Of a stretch of DNA of 64,000 nt, positions 25,488-34,862 are shown in pieces. A program made the position numbers and the translations under genes. Position 1 is the first letter of the stretch; the number at the start of each line of letters is the position of its first letter. Under the pieces are notes generated by a model. It saw only the letters and a list, made by a program, of their open reading frames with translations, did no database searches and was not told the DNA's origin. Source of the DNA: Chloroflexus sp. Y-396-1 (lineage in GTDB: Bacteria > Chloroflexota > Chloroflexia > Chloroflexales > Chloroflexaceae); NCBI RefSeq assembly GCF_000516515.1, contig NZ_KI911784.1, positions 3,634,633 through 3,698,632 of the forward strand. Reading direction: 5' to 3'.

Positions 25488-26372
25488 ATGAATCGCACAA
25501 TGTTCCTTATCGCGGCAACCCTGACGGCGTTTGTGCTGGTCGTTATTGGTGGTGTGGTCAGTCGGATTAGTACGACATCAGCCCCTGAGCCGGTACCTAC
25601 CGAGATTGTGGTTGAAACGACGCCGGTGGTTGTTCCAGCCCTCGATCCTACAGCAGAAGCCCTTCTGCGCGAGCGCGAAGCAGCGTATCAGGCTGCATTG
25701 GCTGAAGCTAATCGGCGGTTGGCTGAAGCTAACCAACAGTTGAATATCGCACAACGTGAACTAAACGAAATGGCGGCCCAGGAATCTGCCCCGGCGCCAG
25801 CAGTGCCAGCGCCTGCCGCTCCGGCACCAGCAGCGCCAGCGCCTGCCGCTCCGGCACCAGTAGTGCCAGCGCCTGTTGCCCCGGCGCCAGCAGTGCCAGC
25901 GCCTGCCGCCCCGCCAGCGCCTGTCTACGCCGTCTCACCTAAACAGGCTCAGGCTATCGCGCAAGCTAATGCTCAGGGTGCTACCCTGATCCGTCCTCCA
26001 GAGCTGGTTAGTCTACAGGGTGTGCCTGCCTATGAAGTGATATTTGACCGCGGTGCAATATACGTTGATGCTCAGACCGGGGCGGTTCTGGCAAACACGA
26101 TCAGTACCGGTACTCAGGCTGCCAATGCGATTAACGCAGATCAGGCAATCGCAGCCGCTGTTGCTTACATGGGCGGTGGAACGGTTGCGGAGGTGAAGCG
26201 TGAATACGAGCACGGTGTAGATGTTTATGAAGTCAAGTTTACTGATGGCAGTGAGGTGTATGTTGATGCGTATAGCGGCCAGGTTGTGTACGCTAAGGTG
26301 AAAAATAATGATGATGGCAAGAAAAAGGACGAGAAAGATGACGATCACGACAAGGACAAGAAGGATGATTAG
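25488..26372 (+). CDS. Membrane protein with coiled coil, Pro/Ala stalk and two PepSY domains
   Basis: A 294-residue protein. A TM anchor spans residues 5-25, an Ala/Glu-rich coiled coil 55-98, and a Pro-Ala repeat stalk 101-146 made of PAPAAPAPV-like units. Two PepSY-like units follow at about 151-206 (ending IYVDAQTGAVLANTI) and 210-272 (ending VYVDAYSGQVVYAKV), then a Lys/Asp tail. By topology the PepSY part lies outside the membrane. PepSY domains are linked to peptidase inhibition and, in other redox clusters, to electron-transfer membrane proteins. TGAV lacks the Thr/Ser that ApbE modifies in FMN-binding domains, so it is not an obvious flavinylation target. A clear ribosome binding site (GTGGAGG) precedes ATG 25488. 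Confidence 0.82.
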   Translation: MNRTMFLIAATLTAFVLVVIGGVVSRISTTSAPEPVPTEIVVETTPVVVPALDPTAEALLREREAAYQAALAEANRRLAEANQQLNIAQRELNEMAAQESAPAPAVPAPAAPAPAAPAPAAPAPVVPAPVAPAPAVPAPAAPPAPVYAVSPKQAQAIAQANAQGATLIRPPELVSLQGVPAYEVIFDRGAIYVDAQTGAVLANTISTGTQAANAINADQAIAAAVAYMGGGTVAEVKREYEHGVDVYEVKFTDGSEVYVDAYSGQVVYAKVKNNDDGKKKDEKDDDHDKDKKDD

Positions 26373-26408
26373 AACGAGGTAGCAATTGCTTGCCGAAGGA
26401 GCACGACG

Positions 26409-26870
26409 ATGAATCAGACCCGAAAACCCATGCGTGCCGATGTCTCAGGATTAAAGTGGGCGATCAGCACCGCAGCCCTCGCAGCGACGATTGGTGGTTG
26501 GGGATGGCTCACAGCACAGAATCCACCGGAAGTCGCTATCGCCGCGCCACAAATCGTTGTCCAGCCGCCGGCGATTGAGCGACAACCGTTGCCGCCATGG
26601 CTAACTGACAATCCAACACTGCCGGTGCTACCAACTGTTGTGCCGCTAAACATTCCGGCCCGCGATCAGGTAGCGGCTCCAGCGCCCGCGCTAGCGGCTC
26701 CAGCGATTCCGCCACCCGCACCAGCAGCTCCGGCGGCTCCGCCACCCGCACCAGCAGTTCCGGCGGCTCCGGCGGCTCCGCCACCCGCGCCAGCAGCTCC
26801 GGCATTGCGTGAAGTCACTATTCCGGCACCGGCACCAGCTCCGGCTGCTCGGACCCGATCATCACGTTGA
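26409..26870 (+). CDS. Pro/Ala-rich single-pass membrane protein
   Basis: A 153-residue protein not assignable to a named family. A hydrophobic segment at about residues 15-33 (LKWAISTAALAATIGGWGWL) is followed by a short linker and a long PAAPPPAP-type low-complexity region to the C terminus, which ends in basic residues (ARTRSSR). The stalk composition matches that of the PepSY protein before it, which suggests the two share a location and perhaps contact each other. AAGGAG precedes ATG 26409. It lies 36 bases after the PepSY gene and 13 before apbE, inside the operon. Confidence 0.75.
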   Translation: MNQTRKPMRADVSGLKWAISTAALAATIGGWGWLTAQNPPEVAIAAPQIVVQPPAIERQPLPPWLTDNPTLPVLPTVVPLNIPARDQVAAPAPALAAPAIPPPAPAAPAAPPPAPAVPAAPAAPPPAPAAPALREVTIPAPAPAPAARTRSSR

Positions 26871-26883
26871 GGAGACACCGGCG

Positions 26884-27825
26884 ATGCAACAGCTCAGCTT
26901 TTGGGCGATGGGTTCAACGATAACGATTGTGATCGATAGCGATGAAGCGAACGCTCGTAGTGTATTTGCAGGCGCTTACCGGATATTTCGTACCTACGAG
27001 CGCATATTAAGCCGCTTCCAGCCGCACAGTGACCTGAATGCGCTCAATCGTTGCGCTGGACGTGGGCCACGGCGGGTTGGACAGACACTCTGGCGAGCGT
27101 TGCAACACGCGCTGTGGATGGCATATCGTAGTGATGGTCTGGTGACGCCGGCTGTGGGTGAGGCGCTGCATACTGCCGGTTATGATCGCGATTTTCGTCA
27201 GATGGCCGGTACATTAACAGCCGATATAAAAGCGCCCTCGCTGGTGCCTGACTGGCGTCTGATACAGTGCGATCCACGTCGCCGTACCGTCTCTCTCCCT
27301 GCCGGTATGCGCCTTGACCTGGGGGGGAGTGCGAAAGGATGGACGGCGACGCTGATTGCCCGTCGCCTAGGACGTCGTTATCCGACATTGGTGGATGCCG
27401 GTGGCGACATTGCCCTCAGTGGCCCACGTCGTGACGGTTCACCCTGGCCGATTGAAGTGGCCGATCCGCTTCATCCTGATCGGGGTCTCGCATTGCTCAT
27501 GCTGAGACGAGGTGGGGTGGCTACGTCGGGGGTCGATTATCGACGCTGGATTCACCATGGGAAGTGGCAGCACCATCTCATCGATCCGCGCACCGGTGAT
27601 CCGGCGAGCACCGATCTCCTCACCGCGACGGTGATTGCACCGACGCTGTCGCTGGCAGAAATGGCCGCCAAGGTGGTATTGATCCTCGGCGCCGAGGCAG
27701 GCTGGCATTGGTTAGCCGATCAACCCAATATGGCCGGGTTACTGGTTCATCGCGATGGTCAGATCATCCGCACCCCAAATGTTGACCGTTATTGCTGGCA
27801 ATCATCAATGTCAGTGAGTCGGTAA
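26884..27825 (+). CDS. apbE: FAD:protein FMN transferase
   Basis: A 313-residue ApbE-family enzyme, which attaches FMN from FAD to a Thr or Ser of target proteins of extracytoplasmic redox chains. Motifs are complete: LSRFQPHSDLNALNR, LDLGGSAKGWTATLI, LVDAGGDIALSG, VATSGVDYRRW and HHLIDPRTGDPASTDLLTATV. No signal peptide is seen with ATG 26884 (after GAGGAGA), unlike most ApbE proteins, which are exported or lipid-anchored. No protein with the usual target motif (SGAT/TGAT type) is visible in this operon, so the target is elsewhere or unusual. Confidence 0.92.
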   Translation: MQQLSFWAMGSTITIVIDSDEANARSVFAGAYRIFRTYERILSRFQPHSDLNALNRCAGRGPRRVGQTLWRALQHALWMAYRSDGLVTPAVGEALHTAGYDRDFRQMAGTLTADIKAPSLVPDWRLIQCDPRRRTVSLPAGMRLDLGGSAKGWTATLIARRLGRRYPTLVDAGGDIALSGPRRDGSPWPIEVADPLHPDRGLALLMLRRGGVATSGVDYRRWIHHGKWQHHLIDPRTGDPASTDLLTATVIAPTLSLAEMAAKVVLILGAEAGWHWLADQPNMAGLLVHRDGQIIRTPNVDRYCWQSSMSVSR

Positions 27826-27861
27826 TCGCTCTGACATCAATTCAAATGGAGGACCAAGCGT

Positions 27862-28665
27862 ATGAGTGTGCATCCAGCAACAAATGATCAGCCGCTACAG
27901 ACTGGACAGGATAATCAAGTCAAGGCATCGCCACGGCCAGCCCGCCCGCAACGCACGATGACGGCCAATCCAGAACTGGTCGATCTTCCACCAGCAATGT
28001 CGCTTTCAACCCTCTTCATTCTGCTGGTCGGTGCGGTACTGGGTGCATTTGGCGCCGTGATGGTATTACCTGCGTGGGCACCCAACCTCAGTGCCTCCCT
28101 GTTAGGCGAGGAACCCAAGGCTTACTGGTATCTCTCCCGCAGTAGTGCGGTCGCTGCTTATGGACTGCTTTGGTTATCGATGGTGTTTGGTCTCTTGATG
28201 ACTAACCGGATGGCAAAGTTGTGGCCGGGTGGACCGGGGGCGTTCGATCTGCACCAGCACACCAGTTTGTTGGGGTTGGCCTTTGCTATCTTCCACGCCT
28301 TGATCTTGCTCGGCGATCGTTACATTAGCGCAACTCTCGAGCAGGTGCTTACCCCATTTGGATACAGCGGCTACGAACCATTCTGGGTGGGGTTGGGGCA
28401 ATTGGCCCTCTACGGCATGGCAATCATCAGCTTCAGTTTCTACGTCAAGCAATGGATCGGACGTACTCTCTGGCGGATTATCCACTTCCTTAGCTTTGTG
28501 ATCTGGTTGCTGAGCCTATTACACGCCTTGTTCAGCGGCAGCGATACCGACCTTCTTATTGGATGGTACTGGTTTAGCGGTGGGAGTGTGCTTTTCCTGA
28601 CCATATATCGGGTGTTAGTATCGTTTCAGCCCGCAAAACCACGGCCATCGCGCAACGAAGGATGA
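27862..28665 (+). CDS. Ferric-reductase-like transmembrane cytochrome b
   Basis: A 267-residue membrane protein of the ferric reductase/MsrQ-like type. About six hydrophobic helices follow a 45-residue polar N terminus. Likely heme-b ligands are His residues in DLHQHTSLLGLAFAIFHAL and in RIIHFLSFVIWLLSLLHAL, two per helix pair on opposite sides of the membrane. There is no FAD or NAD(P)H domain at the C terminus, so electrons must come from or go to a partner, plausibly the CxxCH protein or a flavinylated protein of this operon. AGGA lies ahead of ATG 27862. It is the last gene of the operon. Confidence 0.85.
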   Translation: MSVHPATNDQPLQTGQDNQVKASPRPARPQRTMTANPELVDLPPAMSLSTLFILLVGAVLGAFGAVMVLPAWAPNLSASLLGEEPKAYWYLSRSSAVAAYGLLWLSMVFGLLMTNRMAKLWPGGPGAFDLHQHTSLLGLAFAIFHALILLGDRYISATLEQVLTPFGYSGYEPFWVGLGQLALYGMAIISFSFYVKQWIGRTLWRIIHFLSFVIWLLSLLHALFSGSDTDLLIGWYWFSGGSVLFLTIYRVLVSFQPAKPRPSRNEG

Positions 28666-28788
28666 AACGTTTCGAGAAGAGAGATCACAACTCAGGTCAC
28701 CCGAATTACACTTGTTCCAGCAGACTGCTCTCGCTACACTGACAACATGGTTGCGCAAGGAAGCCCAATCGCTACGAAGGAGTGCGCA

Positions 28789-29988
28789 ATGACGACACTC
28801 AATCATCCTCATATAGAAGTCGGTGTACTGTCTCCAGCAGAGTTGTATGCCGAATTGTCAAGCGAACAACCACTGTTCATCCTCGATGTGCGCAATGAAC
28901 AGGAATTTGCCCGCAATCGGGTACGTGGACGGCAACCTATTCCAACGCTCAATATTCCTTATTTCGAGTTTATTGAAGACGAAGAGGCGGCTATTGCACG
29001 AGTACCGACTGATCTGCCGCTGACCGTCATTTGCGCCAAAGAGGGTTCAGCGCAGTATGTGGCTGAATTGTGCGCTGCTCGTGGCATAACCGTCCGTTAC
29101 CTACTCGGTGGATTCAGCGCCTGGCGCGATTTTTATGCCGTACACGAGGTAGTTAATGCCAGTTGGGGACGAATCATTCAGCTTGTCCGACCGGCTCGTG
29201 GCGACCTCAGCTACGTGATCATCAGTGCCGGAGAGGCGGCAGTGATCGATCCAGGTCACCACATTCATCTGTATCAAGAGATCGTCGCTAACGCTCAGGC
29301 TGACCTCACGCGGGTCTTGTTAACCCACCTCACCGCCGGACGGGTATCAGGTGGGGCGAGTTTGACCAATACCCGTCATACGCTGCTCTATATGCACCCT
29401 TACGATGCAATCCACCCACGGACATTGCTGCCAGCTCAGTTTCGGTATCAGCCACTGCTCGGCGGTGAACGACTACCACTCGGTCATGTGCTGATTGAAG
29501 CGCATTGGTTCCCCGGTCATACGCCTGGTCATCTGATGTATCGTATTATTTCGCCGCTTGGTGAGCGCTTCCTGTTAACCGGTGATGCACTCTTGATCGG
29601 GGGATGCGGTCGTACCGATCTGGGTGGTCATGCTCTGGAGTGGACTGCGCTGCTCTACCATAGTTTGCAAACGGTTCTGCCTGTGCTAGTGGACGATCAA
29701 ACGCTTATCTTGCCATCGTCTACGATTGGGCTAACCGAGGCGCGGATCGATGGTGTGATAGCCGCTCATTTTGCCTATCTCCGTTCAATGCACCCAGCAT
29801 TGCAAGTTGACAGTTCGGCGGCGCTTCTCCCGCTTGTGGCCGCCACTGCGTCGGCAATACCGGCGAGTATTGATACATTCTGGCGCGTGAATTTGGGTTT
29901 ACAGGAGCTTTCGCTTGATGACGCGAATGAGCTGGAGACAGAACCTTCATCGTGCGTGTTTCTTCATCCCTTGACCAGCAGTTGTTGA
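28789..29988 (+). CDS. Rhodanese fused to a metallo-beta-lactamase-like domain with a damaged metal site
   Basis: A 399-residue fusion. The N-terminal rhodanese domain (12-118) has FILDVRNEQEF and a loop with Cys82 in ICAKEGSAQ. The C-terminal domain (125-345) resembles persulfide dioxygenase or glyoxalase II: HWFPGHTPGH and LLTGDALLIGGCGRTDLGG are intact. The first metal motif, however, should read HxHxDH and is HLTAGR (180-185), so metal binding is likely lost or altered. The domain order is the reverse of the common MBL-rhodanese fusions. ATG 28789 follows GAAGGAG. It may be a sulfur-transfer protein rather than an oxygenase. Confidence 0.85.
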   Translation: MTTLNHPHIEVGVLSPAELYAELSSEQPLFILDVRNEQEFARNRVRGRQPIPTLNIPYFEFIEDEEAAIARVPTDLPLTVICAKEGSAQYVAELCAARGITVRYLLGGFSAWRDFYAVHEVVNASWGRIIQLVRPARGDLSYVIISAGEAAVIDPGHHIHLYQEIVANAQADLTRVLLTHLTAGRVSGGASLTNTRHTLLYMHPYDAIHPRTLLPAQFRYQPLLGGERLPLGHVLIEAHWFPGHTPGHLMYRIISPLGERFLLTGDALLIGGCGRTDLGGHALEWTALLYHSLQTVLPVLVDDQTLILPSSTIGLTEARIDGVIAAHFAYLRSMHPALQVDSSAALLPLVAATASAIPASIDTFWRVNLGLQELSLDDANELETEPSSCVFLHPLTSSC

Positions 29989-29989
29989 A

Positions 29990-30011
29990 CAACGACCGTT
30001 TTCGGTCGTTG
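29990..30011 (+). terminator. Hairpin just after the rhodanese fusion gene
   Basis: The 9-bp stem CAACGACCG/CGGTCGTTG with a TTTT loop begins two bases after the stop codon. There is no T run behind it. Confidence 0.5.
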
Positions 30012-30241
30012 CCCGTGGTATCCTTTAGGATGAGGGGGCTTCTGCCGGCGGGTTCAAGGGCGAACAGTAACTCTTGCAGCATCGACACCTCACGGGGGCG
30101 GGTTCTCAGCCTGCCCCTACTTGTTGCTTCTCCATCACCATTGCCAAGTAACGAACAATCAGACGCACGTTGGATAGCACATCGCGCAAGTTGTGGTATC
30201 CTAGGCTCGCGGAACATTTGCCATGTCACCATGGAGCACGT

Positions 30242-31480
30242 ATGACGTCCATCGCCGCCAACTTGCGCCTATCTCTGGCCCAAATTCCGTTTGCAGTGTG
30301 GCGCATTCTGGCACACAGTTTTCTGTTCGGCTTTGCCTTGAGTATTGCCGACATCCTGTTTAATTTTTATCTCATCAGCCAGGGCTATACCGTCAATGAT
30401 GTCGGATTGTTATCAATGGTTGGCCGGGCAGCCGGTATGGTGATGGGATTACCCATGGGATGGCTGATCGACCGTTTAGGGCCACAACGGGCAATGATTG
30501 TCGGCGTTGTAGTGTATGCTTTGGGATGGATCGGCTTACTACGGGCGCCAGCCCTGCCCTGGTTGATAACGGCACAGTTTGTCGTCGGCGCAAGTTATTT
30601 ACTGTCCGCGACTGCTGTCACACCGTTGTTAGCACTGGTAACCCGTGAGGAGCAGCGGCCATTGGTGTTTGGGATGAATGCTTCGGCAACACTGATCGTT
30701 GGTCTGATCGGGAGTGTTGTTGGTGGTATCTTGCCACTGCTTGCCGCCGGGATAATCGCCGTTGATCCGCAGTCAACCCCAGCGTATCGCCTGGCCCTAA
30801 CCTCGGTCATTGTACTGAGTATTGTTGCGCTGCTGCCGGTCCTCTCCCATCTCCCGGCAGTTGTTGAAACAATCGCCGATGATACTCCGGGTGCAGTGGT
30901 AACCACACGACATTCGTGGCTTACCCTGCTCTGGTTTTCCCTGCCATCGTTTCTGCTTGGGGTCGGTGGTGGAGCAATTTTGCCGTTCCAGAACCTGTTT
31001 TTTCGTGATCAGTTCGGTCTTGATGATGCCAGTGTTGGGTTAGCCCTGGCGGTAGCTTCATTAGGTGCCGGGATTGGTGCACTGTTTGGGGCGCCGGTGG
31101 TACGACGGATCGGTTTGCAGCGTGGCGCAGCGCTGCTCCGCCTGGGTGCTGCGCCGGCTATGCTCTTGATGTTGACACCCTGGTTGCCACTGGCAATTAT
31201 CGGTTTCTTCGCCCGTGGGTTCTTCATCGCAGCCAGCTATCCGATGAACGATGCTTTGGTAATGGGAGCAACGCCGACGACGCAGCGTGGTCTGGCGATG
31301 AGTTTGATGAGCCTGCTTTGGGCAGGAGGATGGGCAATTTCAGCAGTTATCTGGGGTTGGGTTATACCGGTTTTTGGCTACGGACCGCAGATCATCGCGG
31401 CTGCGGTTGCGTATGCGCTTTCGGCGTTTGTAATCTGGAGTTTGCGTCTGCAACGAACAGCAGCGCAACCTACTGCATAG
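30242..31480 (+). CDS. MFS transporter, 12 segments
   Basis: A 412-residue integral membrane protein of the major facilitator superfamily. The first loop 2-3 signature is GLPMGWLIDRLGPQRAM (around residue 70), and the second half repeats it weakly in GAPVVRRIGLQRG. About twelve hydrophobic helices are seen with a polar central loop near residues 210-225. No substrate-specific motif is recognised. ATG at 30242 follows GGAGCA. Its stop lies 14 bases before shikimate kinase, so the two may share a message, though no functional link is evident. An upstream extension to 30170 has no support. Confidence 0.85.
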   Translation: MTSIAANLRLSLAQIPFAVWRILAHSFLFGFALSIADILFNFYLISQGYTVNDVGLLSMVGRAAGMVMGLPMGWLIDRLGPQRAMIVGVVVYALGWIGLLRAPALPWLITAQFVVGASYLLSATAVTPLLALVTREEQRPLVFGMNASATLIVGLIGSVVGGILPLLAAGIIAVDPQSTPAYRLALTSVIVLSIVALLPVLSHLPAVVETIADDTPGAVVTTRHSWLTLLWFSLPSFLLGVGGGAILPFQNLFFRDQFGLDDASVGLALAVASLGAGIGALFGAPVVRRIGLQRGAALLRLGAAPAMLLMLTPWLPLAIIGFFARGFFIAASYPMNDALVMGATPTTQRGLAMSLMSLLWAGGWAISAVIWGWVIPVFGYGPQIIAAAVAYALSAFVIWSLRLQRTAAQPTA

Positions 31481-31493
31481 GAGCAGCTCCGTT

Positions 31494-32030
31494 ATGGTTT
31501 GGGATTCAAACTGGCTGGATCGACCGGTCGCATTGGTGGGACTTAGCGGATGTGGTAAATCGACACTGGCTCGTTTGCTAGCGCGTGCGCTGAGTTGTCC
31601 CTGGTATGACACCGATGCAGCTATTGCTGCTGCTGCCGGTATGAGTGTCGCTGATCTGTTTCAAACGTATGGTGAAGCAGAATTTCGTCTCCGCGAGACG
31701 GCTGTGCTGGCCGAAGCATTACGTGAAACACAGGTGATCGCAACTGGTGGCGGTATTGTCTTACAGTCTGAAAATCGGCGGATGTTACGTGAACAGGCAA
31801 CGGTTATCTGGCTCGATGCGAGCGATGAAACGATTTTACAGCGGCTTGCTGCCGATGCTGAACAGCGTCCGTTGTTGTTCGATGATGCCGCAGCACGCCT
31901 GGCCGAACTACGTGTGCGGCGGATGCCTTTATATGCAGAGGTAGCTGATATGACGATCACTACCGATGGAAAAACACCGCTGGAGGTGGTTCAGCAGATC
32001 GTTCTGGCGCTTAGGCAGGGGCGACTGTAG
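31494..32030 (+). CDS. aroK: Shikimate kinase
   Basis: A 178-residue enzyme that phosphorylates shikimate at O3 in aromatic amino-acid synthesis. The Walker A loop is GLSGCGKSTLARLL (residues 16-29). The shikimate-binding Asp and Arg are in WYDTDAAI and EAEFRLRE, GGG in ATGGGIVL binds substrate, and the lid region has RPLL and RMPLYAEVAD. Length is normal for the family. ATG 31494 has AGGAG upstream, which overlaps the end of the MFS gene. No other shikimate-pathway gene is in the window. Confidence 0.93.
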   Translation: MVWDSNWLDRPVALVGLSGCGKSTLARLLARALSCPWYDTDAAIAAAAGMSVADLFQTYGEAEFRLRETAVLAEALRETQVIATGGGIVLQSENRRMLREQATVIWLDASDETILQRLAADAEQRPLLFDDAAARLAELRVRRMPLYAEVADMTITTDGKTPLEVVQQIVLALRQGRL

Positions 32031-32159
32031 AGCTTTTCAAGGTTTTAACCCTGCTTGTCAAAGGTGTGCCGATTCCTGTTTCAACTGTGGTCTACGGCAA
32101 CTCCCGGTTGGCTTACCGATCATACTCGTCAGGGCAGTTTGAAACGATGGGGGCCGCGA

Positions 32160-32192
32160 TCTGATGCGGGCCGGAGGCCCGCGCACTCGGGG
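32160..32192. repeat. Single copy of the GGGCC/GGCCCGCGCA repeat block
   Basis: TGATGCGGGCCGGAGGCCCG and the following CGCACTCGGG match the palindromic ends of the 67-bp units near 1302-1402. It lies in the gap between the converging aroK and clpB genes. Confidence 0.65.
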
Positions 32193-32216
32193 CAGGCAGC
32201 GTTGTAGAACATTAAA

Positions 32217-32245
32217 AAGGGGCGAAACGTATTCTTTCGCCCCTT
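32217..32245 (-). terminator. Intrinsic terminator after clpB
   Basis: A perfect 11-bp stem AAGGGGCGAAA/TTTCGCCCCTT with a 7-nt loop. On the minus strand it is followed by TTTTTAATG. It lies 31 bases past the clpB stop. Confidence 0.88.
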
Positions 32246-32276
32246 CCTTTCTATCGAACGTACTGCGGCCGGGTCA

Positions 32277-34862
32277 TTATCCTCGGCGGAACACAAAGTT
32301 GCCACGTTCCACATCGACCACAATCGTGCTTCCTTCGGGGAAGGCCCCCTGGAGTAATTGCAGCGCCAATGGGTTCTGGATGCGCTGCTGAATAACCCGC
32401 TTCAGTGGTCGTGCACCGTACACCGGATCGTACCCTTCGGCAGCTAACTGCGCTCGTGCCGCATCGGTCAACGTCAGATTGAGCTTGCGGTCAGCAAGTA
32501 GTTTGCGCAGTCGGTTGAGTTGAATTTCGACGATCTGGTCAATATGCTCGCGGCTGAGCGGCGAGAAGACGATCACTTCATCGATCCGGTTCAAGAACTC
32601 CGGTCGCAGCACGCTGCGCAACTCTTCCATCACTGCCGCCCGGATTTCGCTCTGTCCGGCGCCCGCACGGGTCAGCTCTTGGATCGTCGCGCTGGCAATG
32701 TTGCTGGTCATGATGATAACCGTGTTCTTGAAGTTTACCACTCGTCCCTGACCATCGGTCAACCGACCGTCGTCAAGCACTTGTAGCAAGACGTTGAAGA
32801 CATCAGGATGCGCCTTTTCGATCTCATCGAACAGCACAACACTGTACGGCTTACGGCGCACGGCTTCAGTCAACTGACCGCCCTCATCGTAGCCGACGTA
32901 GCCAGGCGGCGCACCGATCAGTCGGGCCACAGAGTGTTTCTCCATATACTCCGACATATCGATGCGGATCATTGCCTGCTCGTCGTCGAAGAGGAATTCA
33001 GCCAGAGCACGGGCCAGCTCGGTCTTACCGACTCCGGTTGGGCCGAGGAAGAGGAAGCTCCCCAACGGACGGTTCGGGTCTTGGAGACCGGCACGAGCGC
33101 GTCGGATGGCATTCGATACGGCAGTAACCGCCTCATCTTGCCCGACAACGCGCTGGTGGAGACGCTCTTCCATGTGCACCAGCTTCTCCAATTCGCCTTC
33201 GAGCAGTTTGGTAACCGGGATGCCGGTCCACTTCGAGACAATCTCGGCGATGTCGGTTTCGGTGACCTCCTGTCGCAACAATCGATTCTGGGTACCCAGT
33301 TGCGCTTCGGCAGCCTGCAATTCACGTTCAAGACCAACCAGCGTACCGTATTGTAATTCGGCCGCTTTGTTGTAATCGTACTGGCGTTGGGCCTGCTCGA
33401 TAGCAGCACGGGTTTGTTCAATCTTCTCCTTAATTTGCTGGATACGCTCTAGTTCTTGCCGTTCACGTTGAATCTGGGCTTCAAGCGCAGAACGCTGCTC
33501 ACGCAAATTAGCCAGTTCCTGTTCGAGCTTCTCAAGTCGCTCTTTACTGGCCTGATCTTTCTCTTTACGTAGCGCCTCACGCTCGATCTCCAGTTGCATG
33601 ATCCGCCGCTTGAGATCGTCTAGTTCTTGCGGATCAGAAGTAATCTCCATGCGGAGACGGGCCGCCGCTTCGTCGATCAGGTCAATCGCCTTATCCGGTA
33701 AGAAGCGGTCGGAAATATATCGATCCGAGAGCATTGCCGCTGCGATGAGTGCCCCGTCGGTAATCCGCACACCGTGATGGGTTTCGTAGCGCTCTTTGAG
33801 ACCACGCAAAATCGATATGGTATCTTCGACCGACGGTGGATCAACCATGACCGGCTGGAAGCGCCGTTCGAGCGCCGCATCCTTCTCGATATGTTTGCGA
33901 TACTCATCGAGCGTGGTTGCACCAACCATGTGCAGTTCGCCGCGGGCCAGCATAGGCTTAAGCATATTGCCGGCGTCCATTGCCCCCTCAGCGGCGCCAG
34001 CGCCAACCACCGTATGCAGCTCATCGACGAACAGAATAATGTCGTCGCGCTCCTGAATCTCTTTCAAGACGGCTTTCAACCGCTCTTCAAACTCGCCACG
34101 ATATTTCGCACCGGCAATCAGGGCGCCCAGATCGAGGGCGATCACCCGTTTGTTCTTCAACGCCTCCGGCACATCACCACGCACGATCCGTTGCGCTAGC
34201 CCTTCGACAATCGCCGTCTTCCCAACGCCCGGTTCGCCGATCAGCACCGGATTGTTTTTGGTGCGTCGCGACAGAATCTGGATCACGCGCCGAATCTCTT
34301 CATCGCGCCCGATCACCGGGTCGAGCTTGTTACGGGCAGCCAGTTCAGTTAGATCACGACCGTACTGTTCGAGTGCAGCATAGGTGCTTTCAGGGTTAGG
34401 ACTGGTTACTCGTTGGGCGCCACGTACTTCACGCAGTGCCATCAGTAACTTGTCACGGGTTAAACCGGCCTGCTTCAGCACTCGTTCGGCACCGCCACCG
34501 GCATGATCGAGAATTGCCAGCAACAAGTGTTCGGTGCTGACATATTCGTCACCGAACTGCGCCAGTTCATCGTGCGCTTTCACCAGAACTGTCCGCAATC
34601 GCGAACCGAGTTGTACCTGCACACCACCACCGCTGATGCGGGGGAAGCGGCTGATTTCGTTGTTTACCTGTTGTTTGAGTGCGCCAACCGGCAGATTCAG
34701 CTTGCTCAACACCTGTGGCACCACACCGTCACTCTGGTCGAGCAAGGCGTAGAGCAAGTGTTCCGGTTGTACCTCTGCATTCCCGAGTCGTTCAGCCGCT
34801 GCCTGAGCGGCGGCAATTGCTTCGTATGATTTTTGTGTAAATCGATTTGTATTGAAGGACAT
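32277..34862 (-). CDS. clpB: Chaperone ClpB (Hsp100 disaggregase)
   Basis: An 861-residue hexameric AAA+ disaggregase working with DnaK in the cytoplasm. The N domain (1-145) has two Clp repeats. The first AAA module (about 160-400) has [15 protein letters not shown] and a Walker B (ILFVDELHT). The long coiled-coil middle domain (about 410-525) marks ClpB rather than ClpA or ClpC. The second module has [16 protein letters not shown] and [11 protein letters not shown]. There is no IGF/L ClpP-docking loop, as expected. ATG 34862 follows AGGAGGT. Heat-shock regulation is expected for the family, but I do not see a clear CIRCE element upstream. Confidence 0.97.
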   Translation of the reverse strand: MSFNTNRFTQKSYEAIAAAQAAAERLGNAEVQPEHLLYALLDQSDGVVPQVLSKLNLPVGALKQQVNNEISRFPRISGGGVQVQLGSRLRTVLVKAHDELAQFGDEYVSTEHLLLAILDHAGGGAERVLKQAGLTRDKLLMALREVRGAQRVTSPNPESTYAALEQYGRDLTELAARNKLDPVIGRDEEIRRVIQILSRRTKNNPVLIGEPGVGKTAIVEGLAQRIVRGDVPEALKNKRVIALDLGALIAGAKYRGEFEERLKAVLKEIQERDDIILFVDELHTVVGAGAAEGAMDAGNMLKPMLARGELHMVGATTLDEYRKHIEKDAALERRFQPVMVDPPSVEDTISILRGLKERYETHHGVRITDGALIAAAMLSDRYISDRFLPDKAIDLIDEAAARLRMEITSDPQELDDLKRRIMQLEIEREALRKEKDQASKERLEKLEQELANLREQRSALEAQIQRERQELERIQQIKEKIEQTRAAIEQAQRQYDYNKAAELQYGTLVGLERELQAAEAQLGTQNRLLRQEVTETDIAEIVSKWTGIPVTKLLEGELEKLVHMEERLHQRVVGQDEAVTAVSNAIRRARAGLQDPNRPLGSFLFLGPTGVGKTELARALAEFLFDDEQAMIRIDMSEYMEKHSVARLIGAPPGYVGYDEGGQLTEAVRRKPYSVVLFDEIEKAHPDVFNVLLQVLDDGRLTDGQGRVVNFKNTVIIMTSNIASATIQELTRAGAGQSEIRAAVMEELRSVLRPEFLNRIDEVIVFSPLSREHIDQIVEIQLNRLRKLLADRKLNLTLTDAARAQLAAEGYDPVYGARPLKRVIQQRIQNPLALQLLQGAFPEGSTIVVDVERGNFVFRRG

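Noticed and set aside
25488-26372. PepSY protein as the ApbE flavinylation target.
   Set aside because: The closest string, DAQTGAV, lacks the Thr/Ser acceptor of the known motif and is the usual PepSY turn.
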